Position numbers and translations under genes: made by a program. Positions 12,601 to 24,600 of a stretch of DNA of 64,000 nt are shown in pieces; within the stretch, counting starts at the first letter, position 1; each line of letters starts with the position of its first letter. Below the pieces are notes generated by a model, which was not told the DNA's origin, made no database searches, and saw only the letters and a program-made list of their open reading frames with translations. This stretch comes from Antilocapra americana (Eukaryota > Chordata > Mammalia > Artiodactyla > Antilocapridae), in assembly GCA_007570785.1 (NCBI GenBank), contig ML664174.1, positions 895,023 to 959,022 on the forward strand, written 5' to 3'.

Positions 12601-15600
12601 CTCCCAGTTCATCCCACAGCACACTTTCCCTTTTGGTATCCATGTTTGTCCTCTGCATCTGAAAGATACCTTTTCAATGGGGAAGAAAATAACATTATAA
12701 GAAACACAAGAAACTGTTTTGTTTTTCTTGTTTTATGGCAGGCCGGTAAAAACTGACCTAAGACTGTCCCCCTTCGTGGACAGGCACTTGGAGCCACCAT
12801 TTGGGACCAGTTGGGGGTGGTTTTGGGGGGGGTGGGGAGGGAGGAGAGGAGTTTACGCTCCAATCCCATAATGCAGATGCTCAGCTCAGAACAAAACACT
12901 GTAGCAGGGAATCACTACCTGCTGAGACTTGCGAAGACATCAGCAGAGGAGGATGCAAATGAAGTCGGTGAGAGCTGGCTCACAACCTCTGAACACCCAG
13001 CACTTGTTTCAGGAGGACCTTTCTTAGCCAACCTGGCCTCTGTGCTGTTTCAGAAATGACTGGTCCAGAAAGGTTATCTTTCCCAAGGAGTTTTTTCTGC
13101 CAACACGTCTGGCTGGTTTGGAAGTCTTTCAGAACTTTTATCGACCACAATATTACATGCATACATACATGCCAGTTTTATAGTTTCTCCCAGCCACCCA
13201 CTTACCATGAGCTGTTTGTTCATCACACCAACCAAAGTTTGCCAAGCCTGGTCCTCATTGAAGACCTAACTGCCTGGTGGCAAGGGGCTTCTGTGGTTGT
13301 GAGAACCCACCACGGGGCTGAGCTTCCTCCACGCAGGGACCAGTCTTGTTGTCTTTGTATCCCTGGCACCCAATCTGACCCAGAGAGGGTGCTCATTAAA
13401 TGTTTGCCGATGTGTTGGTGAATGAGGCAGAACCAGGAGCAGGTGAGTCACAGGGAAGCACAGGCTCATATTGCGGGATGGGGGCTGTTGGATTTTTAGA
13501 GAGTGAAAGATCTTATTGTTAAAGTCCCCGGAGCCCAGAAGGGGAAGGACAGAAGCTAAACTGGTCTCGAAGGGCTCTCTTAAGGGCAAAGACCACCCAT
13601 GCAGAGGTGGAATAGAGAGGGAGACTGGGAGGGGCTGTGTGACCTTCCCTTCCCCACACCAGGCTTTGCCAGCAGAGAGGTGTGGGTGGATCTGAGGGGC
13701 TAGGAGTGATGCAGCATCTGTGGTCCACATGGGAAACTACTCAGGCCCTCCCTTTCTACTCCATCCCCAAAATAAATCAGGGCTGACACCTGTCCTATGC
13801 AAACCTGCTTCTGCAATGTTCGCTGGTCCTGGTTTGGCCCCAAGCAGCCCGTGTCTCTGGCAGTGGTGATGACAAGGGCTTGGCGGGTGGTCAGGTGGGG
13901 GCTTGCTCCACTTGGGCAGGTGGAAGGGCAGCCAGGTGATAGGCCCAGACCCTGCTGAGGTGGCAGTTGGTGTTTGGGGAAGTGCTCAGGGTTACAGTTC
14001 TCTCGCACAGACCGCTTACCTGGGTGTCTGGAGCCTACCAAGAACGGATGCCCAGGCATTGAGGAAAATGCTCCTGCCTTAGGATCTAACTCATGGCTGG
14101 GATCCTACAGGGAGACCTATTATTTCCTTACTTGCCCCTGAGCAGGCAAGCTGCCCTTGGTTTACACTGTGCCCAATCTATTCACCCTTTCTGTCTCTGA
14201 TCAGCGTCACCACCTCCAGGAAGCCTTCCCTGACTTTTACTTCTTGCCTCAGACTGGGTTAGAGTCTCTGGTCACCACTTATCACACGCCCTATGTCCTG
14301 GCTTCCACGTGAGACAGGACACTCCCTGAGAGAGGGATCCTCTTCACCACTAACCTCTCACCTAGCAAGTGCCTGGTGAATGTTCACTGAATGAAGGCAT
14401 GAGCTGGTAAACATCCTCCCACAATCTCAGATTGACTGTGTGGGCTTTGGAGAGGTCTGATGGTCTGAGGTCTCCACCACCGGAGCTGACCAGGGATGCA
14501 CAGCGTCCTGGGGCAGGGCTCCCAAGGGTGCGTTCAGTGGCTGACTTAAGGCCAACAGATCCCTTTTGTTGTTTCATCATCAGCTCTGGGCCAAGGTTCA
14601 GAAGTGGGTCAGCCCTGCTGGGAGGCAGTGGGGGTGGATGGAGCCTGGGCTTTTCAGTCAAACGCACCTGAATTGGGTCCTCCATCCAGTAAGTACTGGC
14701 TGGCTGACCTCTGCACGTCTTTGAATCTCTCTGAGCTTCAGAGGCATTATTTGTAAAGTGAGAATCCCAATCTCACTTGCTGTACAGGATTGTTTTAGGC
14801 TTAAATGAGACAGTGTATGCAAAGCACAGTGCCTGGCATGTTGTAAGCGTTGAATAGATTGATAGTCGCTGCCATTATTAAAGAGCTTCACAGGTGGCTC
14901 AGGGGGTAAAGAATCTGCCTGCAATGCAGGAGATGCAGGAATTATGGGTTCGATCCTTGGCTTGGGGAGATCCCCTGGAGGAGGACATGGCAACCCACTC
15001 TTGCCTGGAGAATCCCATGGACAAAGGAGCGTGGCGGACTATAGTCCATGTGGTCACACAGAGTCAGACATAACTGAAGTGACTGAGCACGCACGCACTC
15101 TGTAATAAAAATAATATCAATTGTGTTGTAATGAAATATATGCTAGGAGTTAAGGAAGCAAAGAGGTGTAAGGGACAGTTACTGCACCGGGGGTGCTGGT
15201 CATTATTATTTAGGGAGTTGAGACACATCCATAAAAAAATCTATCACACTGATGGTGGGCGGGGCTTCCCTGATGGTTCAGTGCATGAAGAATTCCCTGC
15301 AATGCAGGAGACACAGGAGACGAGGGCTCCATCCCTGGGTCGGGAAGGCCCCCTGGAGGAGGAAATGGCAACCCTGACAGGCTACTGCCCAAAGGGTAGC
15401 AAAGAGCTGGACACAACTGAGCATGAGCCCAGATGGACAGACTGACGGTGGCTCGTCAGGCATGAGTTCTGTGCACCGTGGTTCAGAGGAGGGAGCAGTA
15501 CTTGGAGGCAGGTCATCAGGGATGGGGGGCAGGGGGGTCTTGAGGGAACAGCAGGACTTAGTGGAGAGGAATGGGAGAGACCCCATGGAGGGACACAGCA

Positions 15601-18600
15601 CACACAGAGGCCGAGAGAAGAGAAGAGGAAACCATGCCCGCAGGCCAGTCCCCAGCTGGACAGACCACCAACAGGGAGCACTAAGCGTGTGTAAAGCACG
15701 GTGTTGGGGTACGGCCAGTCACACAGTCTTTGCCGGGTGGTCCAAACATGGCCGGGCACCCCTCACCCTCTCCCTGTCTCTGCAGCCGTGTGCCAGCCAC
15801 CCTGCCAGAACCGGGGCTCCTGCAGCCGACCCCAGCTCTGCGTGTGCCGCTCAGGCTTCCGTGGAGCCCGCTGCGAAGAGGTCATTCCTGAGGAAGAATT
15901 CGACCCCCAGAACTCCAGGCCAGCACCCCGACGCTCGGCCGAGGGACCCCCCAACCTGCGCAGGAGCAGTGTGGCCAGAGAAAGCACCACGGCCAGAGTG
16001 CGGCCCCCAGGGCCACAGCTGAAGCTGGCCAGGTAAGTCCCCTTCCTCACCGTGCCCTCTGTTCTTGGGGGGAGGTGCACAGCCTCCCTGGGGGGGTGCT
16101 TCTGCATTCGGCCTGTTTGATGAAGACCTTGGTGGAGAAGGCCAGAGTCCCTCCGGCCCGCCCCATGCTCTCTTCCCCTTCCCCGGCCCCGCCAGAGGGG
16201 TGGCGAGCAGGTCTGCAGGTTTCGGGGTTGGCAGAGGCTCTGGCAGACTGGACTGCAAGGTGGAGGTGGGAGGGGAGCTCCTACCCTCCAGGTCCTGGGA
16301 GAAAGCTGAGGAAGGTATGTGCCTGGACCCAGGCTCTGTGTTTTCAAATCCTGGTTGCCACTTCCTAGGTGGGTGACCTTGGGCAGGTTACTTACCTCTC
16401 TGATTCCTCATCAGTAAGGTGGGGACAACGACAATGATGGTAACCATGAAATTGTAAGGATTAGGTTCGTTAATAAGAAGAAAGTGTTTAGAAGGGTGCC
16501 TGGCACAAAGTAAACTCAGTTTCTCCTCCACTTCCTTCTTTTCTACCTGTGGTCTGTGTGATGCAGGAAGGACTCCTCTGCCAGGAAAAAAAAAAAAAAC
16601 CCTTCTAGGGCTTCCCTGGTGGTCCAGTGGTTAAGACTCTGCTTGACTGCAGGGGGCCACGAGTTTGATCCCTGGTCAGAGAACTAAGATGCCATATGCT
16701 GTGCCGCCAAAAAAAAAGTAATAAAAAAGAAAAAGTTTTTCAAAAGCTACTTCAGCTGACTTACCGCCAGTGCTAGCAGCCTCTCTCCTTGGAGTGGCCT
16801 GCAGGAACATGTAGGGGAAGGGAGACGGCTAAGAAGTGGGAAGGGGGTGTTCTCGGGCAGAAGTCCCTGACCTACTTGCCAGCCAACCTGGCCAGACATT
16901 TCTTAGCTCAGGACAGGAAGTCTGAACTTTGGTAAACTGGTCCATTTCTGGGGACTGTGTTTTCTTTTTGGTTTTTCAGGTTAGTTTTTCCATTTGCTTC
17001 CTACTTAGGAAGTTCTTTCTGAAATATTTGAACCTTGTCTTGCTGAACTCAGGGAAAAAAGGATTTGCCCTCCCGGAGGAGGCTGACAGAACCAGCGGGA
17101 GGAGGCTGACCTTGAGGCCAGGTCCCCAGTGGAAAGCTCAGGAAAGAAAGGAAAGGAGCTTGAGGTTGTCCAGCCACTCTGAAGGGGGAGAGCGGGGGCA
17201 GACCAGGGTCTTGGTAGGGGTGTTTCACCACCCAAGCCAGCAGGTGGTTTTCGAGGGCAGCCAGAAGCAGAAAAAAAGCAGAAGGATGAACTTGGGTCAA
17301 GCCCTAGGGAGCACCAAAGTCAAAACCAGAAGAGCCAAACTCTGGCAGAGGCCTTGGGATGCTGGGGCAGAGAGAGGCAGAGCTAAGGGCCAGGCGGAGA
17401 AGGCAGGGGGCGCGGTGAGCTGCCTGGGATTGGCTGTGACCAGCTGGGCAGGGCCTGAACCTTGTTCTAATGGGTCCCAGCTCCGGGTCCAAGGTGGGTG
17501 GGCCTGGTGCGAAGGCACTTGGAGGAGCCCCAGGGGTAGCAGCTCCAGGGCTGGTCCTGGAAGCAGGGTGGAAGCAGAATCCTTCCAGCAGGGCTTCCCG
17601 CCGCGTCTCTCCCCAAAGCCTCTCTGGCTGTGGAATTTGTTCATTTTATGGTGCCTTTATCCCCCTCTGTTGGTGCTTGCTCAGCAAGTCATTCTGTCTC
17701 CTTGGACCCTTGAGTCGGAACTATTTGATATCCCCTGCCCTGTCTTCCCAGCCTCTCCGCCTCCTCTTTTTCAAAGCCCAGTCCCGCTTCCTCCAGAAAG
17801 CACCGCCTCCATCGTGTCCGCCCAGCTCTGACCTCCTGCAGCACACGCTTGGCCCATGACCCTGGGGTCTGTGCCCTGAGTCTGCGATCAGGCTGTGCCG
17901 CCTGGGCCTTGGAAGGCAGTGCCTGTCTCAGGCTGGATGTCCCCACAATGCTGCTTTGCAGAAATCGCTCCATCTGCGTGGCTTTCTGTCGCTTGGGCCC
18001 AACTGAAGAGTGACCTCACAAAGGGCCCACTTGGCCCTGAGCCCTCACCTTGCCCGGGAACCAAGGGCACCACCCTCCTAACCCTGCCGTGAGGTGGGGG
18101 GTCCATGCCTCCCAGGTGGCACACTTCTTACTTGGCCTCAGGATGGTCTGTTCACTTGCTTCCTGGACCAGGAGCTCCCTGAGGGCAGAGACCACTGTGT
18201 CCTCCTCCTCTTTCATGGACGTGTCCGTGGTGCCTCACATCAGCCCCGGCCCTCTGTGGTCAACACAAGCTGAATGAGTACATGGATGAGGCGCGATGCT
18301 GGGGAGAGGAGCAGGCCGGGAGGAGAGGAGGACGAACTCTGTGAGGCTTTGGTCCCTGGGGAGGGTCCCCCATGAATGGGAGGCTGTGGAGGGCAAAGGC
18401 CCGGCCTGAGGTCTCCGGCCCACAGCAGGGCTGTCCTTTCTGAGCTTCACAGGCTCCCTGGCTAGGGGCTACTGTGATATTTTTTAATGAGCTACAGCCT
18501 CCAGGCCAGAGCAGTCTCTCTCTCTCTGCCCTGGCGCCTCAGTGCCATGAAATCTGGGAAAGTCCGAGCGGCCCGCTGTCGGCCCAGCTGTGTTTTGCTT

Positions 18601-21600
18601 TGGGAGGCCAAGTCCCGCTTGCCTGGTGGTGTCAGACATTTCCTGTGAGCCTGGCCAGCTTTCCCAAGCAGCCCCTGGCCTCTCTCCTGATGGCAACTTG
18701 GACAGGCCCTTGGTGTCCAGATAAGGGAGTGACATAAATGCAGTGGGCACTCTAGGAGGGAGGGGTGCAAAGTGAGCAGGGAGGGGAGACACTGCAGGGG
18801 CTGGTGATGGCCAGAAGCCACCTTCAGAGAGCATTAGACAGAAGCCAAGAGACTTGTGTCTCAGAAGGAAGACGCAAGGGGGACGGTGGTGGGGGGCACA
18901 GGAGAGCCTCAGGCAGCAGGCAGCATGCCCTACGAGAGGCAGACGTGGACTGATGTTGTCCAGCTGCAGCCTGGGCTGGCTGCAGAAGCCCGGAGGCTCC
19001 CTCCGAGACCCAGGTTCAGACTTCTTCCCCAGGCTGGGCAGAGAGCCTGCCCCACCTGGGGAGCAAGAGCCAGGCAGCTGGGAAAGAGCCTCAGGAGACT
19101 GTGGGGAGGAGGTGGTTATGACAGCCTGGGACTAGCAGGCCTGGAAAACAGTGCTTCACACCTGTGCTTCTCAGCCTGCAGTGGCATGTGACTTATGTTA
19201 ACTTGTCAACATGCAGCCTCTGATTTGGCAGGTCTGGGGTCAGCATCTCTAGTATGATCTCAGGTGGTGCTGGTGCTGCTGCGTCCTGCCTTGATGTGTG
19301 AGGGTCTAAGTCTGTGCTTTGGATTCAGAGACTCCCGGAGTCCAGTTCTGGATTTACCAGCTAGCTGTGTGACATCTGCTGTGCTCAGTTGCTCAGTTGT
19401 GTCCAACTCTTTGCGACCTATGGGCTGTAGCCTGCCAGGCTCCTCTGTCCATGGGATTCTCCAGGCAAGAATACTAGAGTGAGTTGCTGTGCCTTTCTCC
19501 AGGGGATCTTCCTGACCCAGGAATCAAACCCATGTCTCTGGCATCTCCTGCATTGCAAGCAGGTTCTTTACCCACTGAGCCACCTGGGAAGCCCTGGTAG
19601 CTCAGATGGTAAAGCATCTGCCTGCAGTGCAGGAGACCTGGGTTTGATCCCTGAATTGGGAAGATTTCCTGGAGACCAGCATGGCAATTCAATCCAGTAT
19701 TCTTGCCTGGAGAATCCCCATGGACAGACCATAGAGTCACAAAGAGTCAGACATGACTGAGTGAATAACACTTTGTGTGACATCAGACAAATATCCTAAC
19801 CCCTCTGAGCCAATATCTCCTCCTAATAGGATTGCAGAGGGGAGGAAATGAGACCATGTGAATAGAGCATTTAGTACAGTGCCTAATATGAGCACTAATA
19901 AGATACGAATTAGTGTTCAATATGTGTTAACCATCAGTGGACGAGTTCTCTTTGCTATGAGGACTTGGGTGGCAAAAGCAGGCCAACAACTGGGATGCCT
20001 GGTGTGTGTGTGTGCGTGTGCAGACCTGCTCTGGGGAGAAACCAGAGCCCAGCTCCAGCCCCAGGGGTGGTGTGATCCAGCCGTGGCATCAGTAGTGGTT
20101 TCTGGCTGGCTTGGCTTCTCCACCAGGACCGTTCTCAGCAGCCCTACGGGGGAGGGGGGAGGGAAGGCATCACAACATTTCTCGGAAAGGGAGGGACCTC
20201 CACAGGGGTTGCTTCTTAGTCTGGCCTGAGGACCTAGAGGCAGGGCCCTGAGGACTTCCTCGGTGGGCTTGGTCAGCACTGGAGCAGCAAGGGGCCTGGG
20301 GGACAGTGTTGAGGAGGACAGGCAGGACCGGGGGAGAGACGTCTGGGGAGCTCTGAGCCCCATGGTGATGGCTGTCAGTAGACTGTTGCTGAGAAGGCAG
20401 TCTTCTTTCCACTGTTCCCGTCTCTCTCCCTCTCCTCCCTTGTCTCCTCCTCTCTGCACACCCCGCAAAGTTGGATGTTTAAAACAATACTGCATGTATG
20501 ATCCTTCAGTTCTATAGGTCAGCCATGTGACATGGGGCTCACCAGACTAATGGCAAGGGGCTGGCCGGGCTGAGTTCCCGGAGGCTCCAGGGTGGGTGGG
20601 CGGGGTGCAGGGGGATCTGTTTTCTTGCTCATCCAGGTTGTTTGTTGGCACAGTTCACTTCCTTGCGGTTGTAGGACTAAGGTCCTCACTTCCTCGCTGA
20701 TTGTCACTTGAGGGTCATCACATCTAGCAGCCGCCCACATCTCTTGGCTTGTCGCCATCTTCCTATCTTCAAAGCCAGCAACAGCGGGTGAATGCTTCAT
20801 GTTTGAACTCTTCCCCTCTGCCTCCCTCTCCAGCTGAATCTCGCACTGACTCCTCTGCCTTCTACCACTTTTAAGGGAATGTATGATTACATGCGCCCCC
20901 TTGGATAAGCCAGGACAGCCCCCTTTTTTAAGGTCAGCTAATTAGCAACTGTAATTCCACTTGCAAACTCGATTTCCTTTTGCCATTTCATGTAACATAT
21001 TCAAAGGCGTAACATGAGGGGACAGAGACCATGGGGGCCGGCCACACCCACATACTGCAGCGCATTCCAGCTGGGACCCTCCACCTTCAGTGTCACAGCT
21101 CCTCTTATCAAGGGCTTACCCCAACGGCGGCCCTCCATGAGTGATCTGGCCCCCAAACATCTCCCATATCAGCTCTTATCCCTCACTTACTCTGCTTCTG
21201 CCACACGGGCCAGCGGGTTTTCCCTGCAGTATCCCAGAGATGCTTCTACCTCAGGGCCTTTGTACTTGCTGTCCTACCTCCCTGGAACACCGTGTTCCTT
21301 TCCTAGGGCTGCCATAAGAACCACAAACAGAACGGCTTAAAACAACAGAAATGTATTCTCTCACGATTCAGGAGGGAAGAGCCCAAAATTAAAGTGTTGG
21401 TAGGGTTGTTCCTTCTAGAAGCTCCAAGGGCAATCTGTCCCATGCTTTCCCCAGCATCTGACGGCTCCCTGTAATCCTACAAGCCCCTTGGCTTGTAGTT
21501 GCATCACCCTAGCCTCTGCCTCTCAAAATACATGCTGTATTTTGTATGTGTGTGTTGGGGGAAGGTATTCTTATAAGACTACCAGTCCACCTTAATCCAG

Positions 21601-24600
21601 TAGAATCTCATCTAACCCTAACTAATGACATCTGGAACCACTCCCCACCATAGCCAAATAAAGTTATATTCACAGGTTGGCAGTTAGGACCTCAACATAC
21701 CTTTTGTGGGGGCAGAGGAGCACCCAATTCAACCTACATCAAACCCTCTTCCCAGTCACACAGGCACAGGGCTCACTTCCCTCCCACTCCAAGTCTTTCC
21801 TTCTCAGCAGGACTCTTGGCCATGTTCACCTGATTTTATTTTATTTAAAAAAATTTTTTATTCAAGTGCAACTGCTTTACAATGTTGTATTGGTTTCTAC
21901 TGTACATCAGAATGAATCGGCTATTGTCGTTGAGTCACCAAGTCATGTCTGACTCTTTGTGATCCCATGGACTGCGATGCTCCAGGCCTCCCTGTCCCTC
22001 ACCATCTCCCAGAGTTTGCCCAAGCTCATGTCCATTGAATCGATGATGCCATCCAACCACCTCATCCTCTGTTGAAAGGTTTTAGGGGTCGGAATTAGCT
22101 ATATGTATACATATATCACCTCTTTTTTGGATTTCCTTCCCGTTAGGTCACCACAGAGAACTGATACATTTCCCTGAGCTATACAGTAGGTTCTCATTCG
22201 TTATGAATTTTATACATAGTAGTATACATATGGGGCTTCCCTGGTGGCTCAGCAGTAAAGAATTTGCCTGCAATGCAGGAGACCTGGTTCATTCCTTGAG
22301 TCAGAAAGATCCCCTGGAGGACGGCATGGCAAACCACTCTAGTACCCTTGCCTAGAGAAGCCCATGGTCAGAGGAGCCTGGCAGGCTGCAGTCCATGGGG
22401 TCGCACAGAGTCAGACACGACTGAGTGAGTAAGCAGCAGAAGCAGCAGCGTATATGTGGGCTTCTCTGATGGCTCAATGGTAAAGAATCCGCCTGCCAAT
22501 GCAGGAGACATGGGTTTGGTCCCTGAGTCGGGAAGATCCCCTGGAGAAGGGACTGGCAACCCACTCTAGTATTTGTGCCTGGGAAATCTGGTGGACAGAG
22601 GAGCCTGCGGGGCTACAGTCCATGGGGGCACAGAAGAGTCAGACACGACTTGGCGACCAAGCGACAACAGCAGCGTATATGTGTTGGTCCCAGCCCCTCA
22701 GCTCATCCCAGTCCCTTCCCCTCTTGCTGTCCATACATTTATCCCCTTCGTCCGTGTCTCTCTTTCTCATCTGACTTGAAACTACACACCTCAAACACTC
22801 CCTACCCCCTACCCAACTATTCTTTTTCTTACCTCCGTAAAATGTCAGGCCCAGGAGGACAGGGCTTTTATCTCTTTGCGATGCATCTCCAGCACCTTGA
22901 ACACGACTGGCTCAGAGCCAACAGGGCTGAGGGCAGCTCGACTCTCTCCCCGACGTCTTCACTTCTCACAAACCTTGCGGTGGATTCCCAAAGTCCCCGT
23001 TCTGCTAACAAGGCTCAGGGATGGAGATCCTGGGCCTCTCGGAGCTCTTATCTGTGGGGAGAGGGAGGAAGGGCAGGGGCACTAGGGCAGCTCCTGACTC
23101 AGGCCTTGCCGTGCCACTGGGCACGTGTGGCTGTGTGTGCCTGCAGGGCAGGCAGGTGCAAGGAGGCAACCCCGCTGTGTGTGTGCTGGGAAAGCTCTGG
23201 GCTTTGGGGTCCAGCAGCATTTAAACCCTAGTGTCCTGAAAAGCTAGTCATGCAAGTCGCTTCACCTCACTGCAGCTCAGGTTCTTTGAACTGGGAACAG
23301 TGATGTCCATCTCCTGGAGTGGATGTGAGAATTCCTTAAAATAATGCAAGTGATGAGTGGGGTGTCCAGAAAAACATCTCTTACTGTACTTGCCTACTTC
23401 CCATGGTTATGACAAATCAGTGAGATACCCCATTTGCCAGAAGGAGTGTTTTCTCCAACCCACAATCTGGGCTTATAGAAGAGGAAACTGAGGCAAGACA
23501 AAGATTGGCAGCTAGCTATCGGACCTGTCTTGGGGCCCAGGAGATCCTGCCTCTGGGCCAGGCGGAAGGCTTGCTGGGGTCCTCCGAGCCTGGCTCCAGG
23601 TGCAGCCATCTCCCTCCTACTGCCTTCCACCCCTCTGGGCTCCAGCATCCTGCCACGTACTTCTGCTCGCTCCTGCGGGCAACACAATCCCCTGTTGGTC
23701 CTCTCTCCTCCTCGTTCCAGTCCCTCGGACCCAAGATTACTCTCCGATACACCTGGGACCTGATGAGAGATGGACTCATACTAGGAAAAAGCCTTGAAAA
23801 AGCCCTTCATCCTCCCCAAGCCTCAGTTTCCATATTTGTAAATGAGAAGCAACAAGTGGATTGTCTCTGAGATCAAGAGCTAGTGGTGGCAGACTCTGGC
23901 CAACAGCTTGGTCGTTTTCTATCCCCGATAGTGAAATGAGCTTATTCCCCCTTTACCAACTTTCATGGTCGTGACAAGAATAGGTGATGCCTTTTATCTG
24001 CTAAGGGAAGATCTTAGCTCTCCCTGACAGGAAGCCTCCAGTCCTCCTTGGCAAGCCTGCAGTGGGTTTAATCAGCCTGCATCTTTCATCCTGCATCACC
24101 TGCTCCCTCAGGGCCATCAAGTAGTGCCCCTCTGCTCTGTTGACTCAGCCCTGCAATCCTGAGTGAGTCAAGTTTTCAGGACCTCCGGGGGTTGAACTCC
24201 TTCCTTCCTTTTCTTTTCTTTCTTTTTTTAGTGTTTTTTTTTCTTTTTCTGATTTGTTTTTATAACTCTGAGCCCCAAGCATGCCCCTAGGGGTTTTCTG
24301 GAATTCCCCAACCCTTAGGATCTTGACCATACTATTTTGAAAAGATTTAGAAGCAGGATATGCAATTTGACTTCCAAACTAAGCCACTAACTAGCCTCGG
24401 ACCTTGGGCAACCCACTTAACTTCAGTGAGCCTCAATGTCTCTATTTGTAAAGTGGGAGGGATCTTTCTTTCCTTCCTGGGAGGTTGCAAAGATTAACTA
24501 AAATAATGTGGGTCAAAGATGGATTTGTGAACTGTAATGTGCCTTGCAAATGCTGATTACTGCTGTTATTTGGCAGTCCTGGGAGTGGGCTGGGTTATTT

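Larger units (their letters stand above)
657..15785 (+). other. LTBP2: LTBP2 intron 2 (15.1 kb), repeat-rich
   Basis: No coding exon is visible. The intron holds a CHR-2 SINE near 0.8 kb, a decayed trinucleotide tract at 1.29-1.42 kb, MIR copies near 1.4, 5.3, 5.6, 6.2, 11.1 and 14.7 kb, a BovB fragment at 2.67-3.40 kb next to a MER5A remnant, and a long L2 remnant at 7.6-8.8 kb. It also has Bov-tA SINEs near 6.8, 8.2, 10.8, 14.9 and 15.3 kb, an L1 3' fragment at 12.4-12.66 kb and a CpG-dense patch at 9.46-9.54 kb. The stretches 3.53-5.3 kb and 8.9-10.7 kb look largely unique, with no repeat or gene I recognise. Confidence 0.85.
19320..19925 (+). mobile_element. MIR SINE remnant split by an inverted SINE pair
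   Basis: The left half ends in the MIR signature CTAGCTGTGTGACATC (to 19376). The right half resumes at TGTGTGACATCAGACAAATA (19774) and continues ATCCTAACCCCTCTGAGCCA and ATGAGACCATGTGAATAGAG. The repeated TGTGTGACATC is the duplication made by the insertion between them. Confidence 0.82.
21833..22765 (-). mobile_element. Cetartiodactyl L1 3' fragment, broken by three insertions
   Basis: L1 pieces are at 21833-21924 (TTTTTTATTCAAGTGCAACT, GTACATCAGAATGAATCGG), 22092-22232 (GTCACCACAGAGAACTGATA, AGCTATACAGTAGGTTCTCA) and 22676-22765 (TCAGCTCATCCCAGTCCC, GTCCATACATTTATCCCC). In order they read as one continuous L1 3' region. Between them lie a BovB piece and two Bov-tA SINEs. Confidence 0.85.

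Noticed and set aside
15423..16022. 199-codon plus-strand frame overlapping exon 3
   Set aside because: Out of frame with the EGF module and running through intron and SINE sequence.
15763..16347. 194-codon minus-strand frame across LTBP2 exon 3
   Set aside because: Antisense shadow of a GC-rich exon; no signature of its own.
16929..17831. 300-codon open frame as a protein gene
   Set aside because: No recognisable domain, no homologue I know, intronic position in GC-rich DNA and composition typical of chance frames. It is kept only as a low-interest finding.
22233..22675. CRISPR-like direct repeat pair
   Set aside because: These are two tandem Bov-tA SINEs with a target-site duplication in a mammalian genome.
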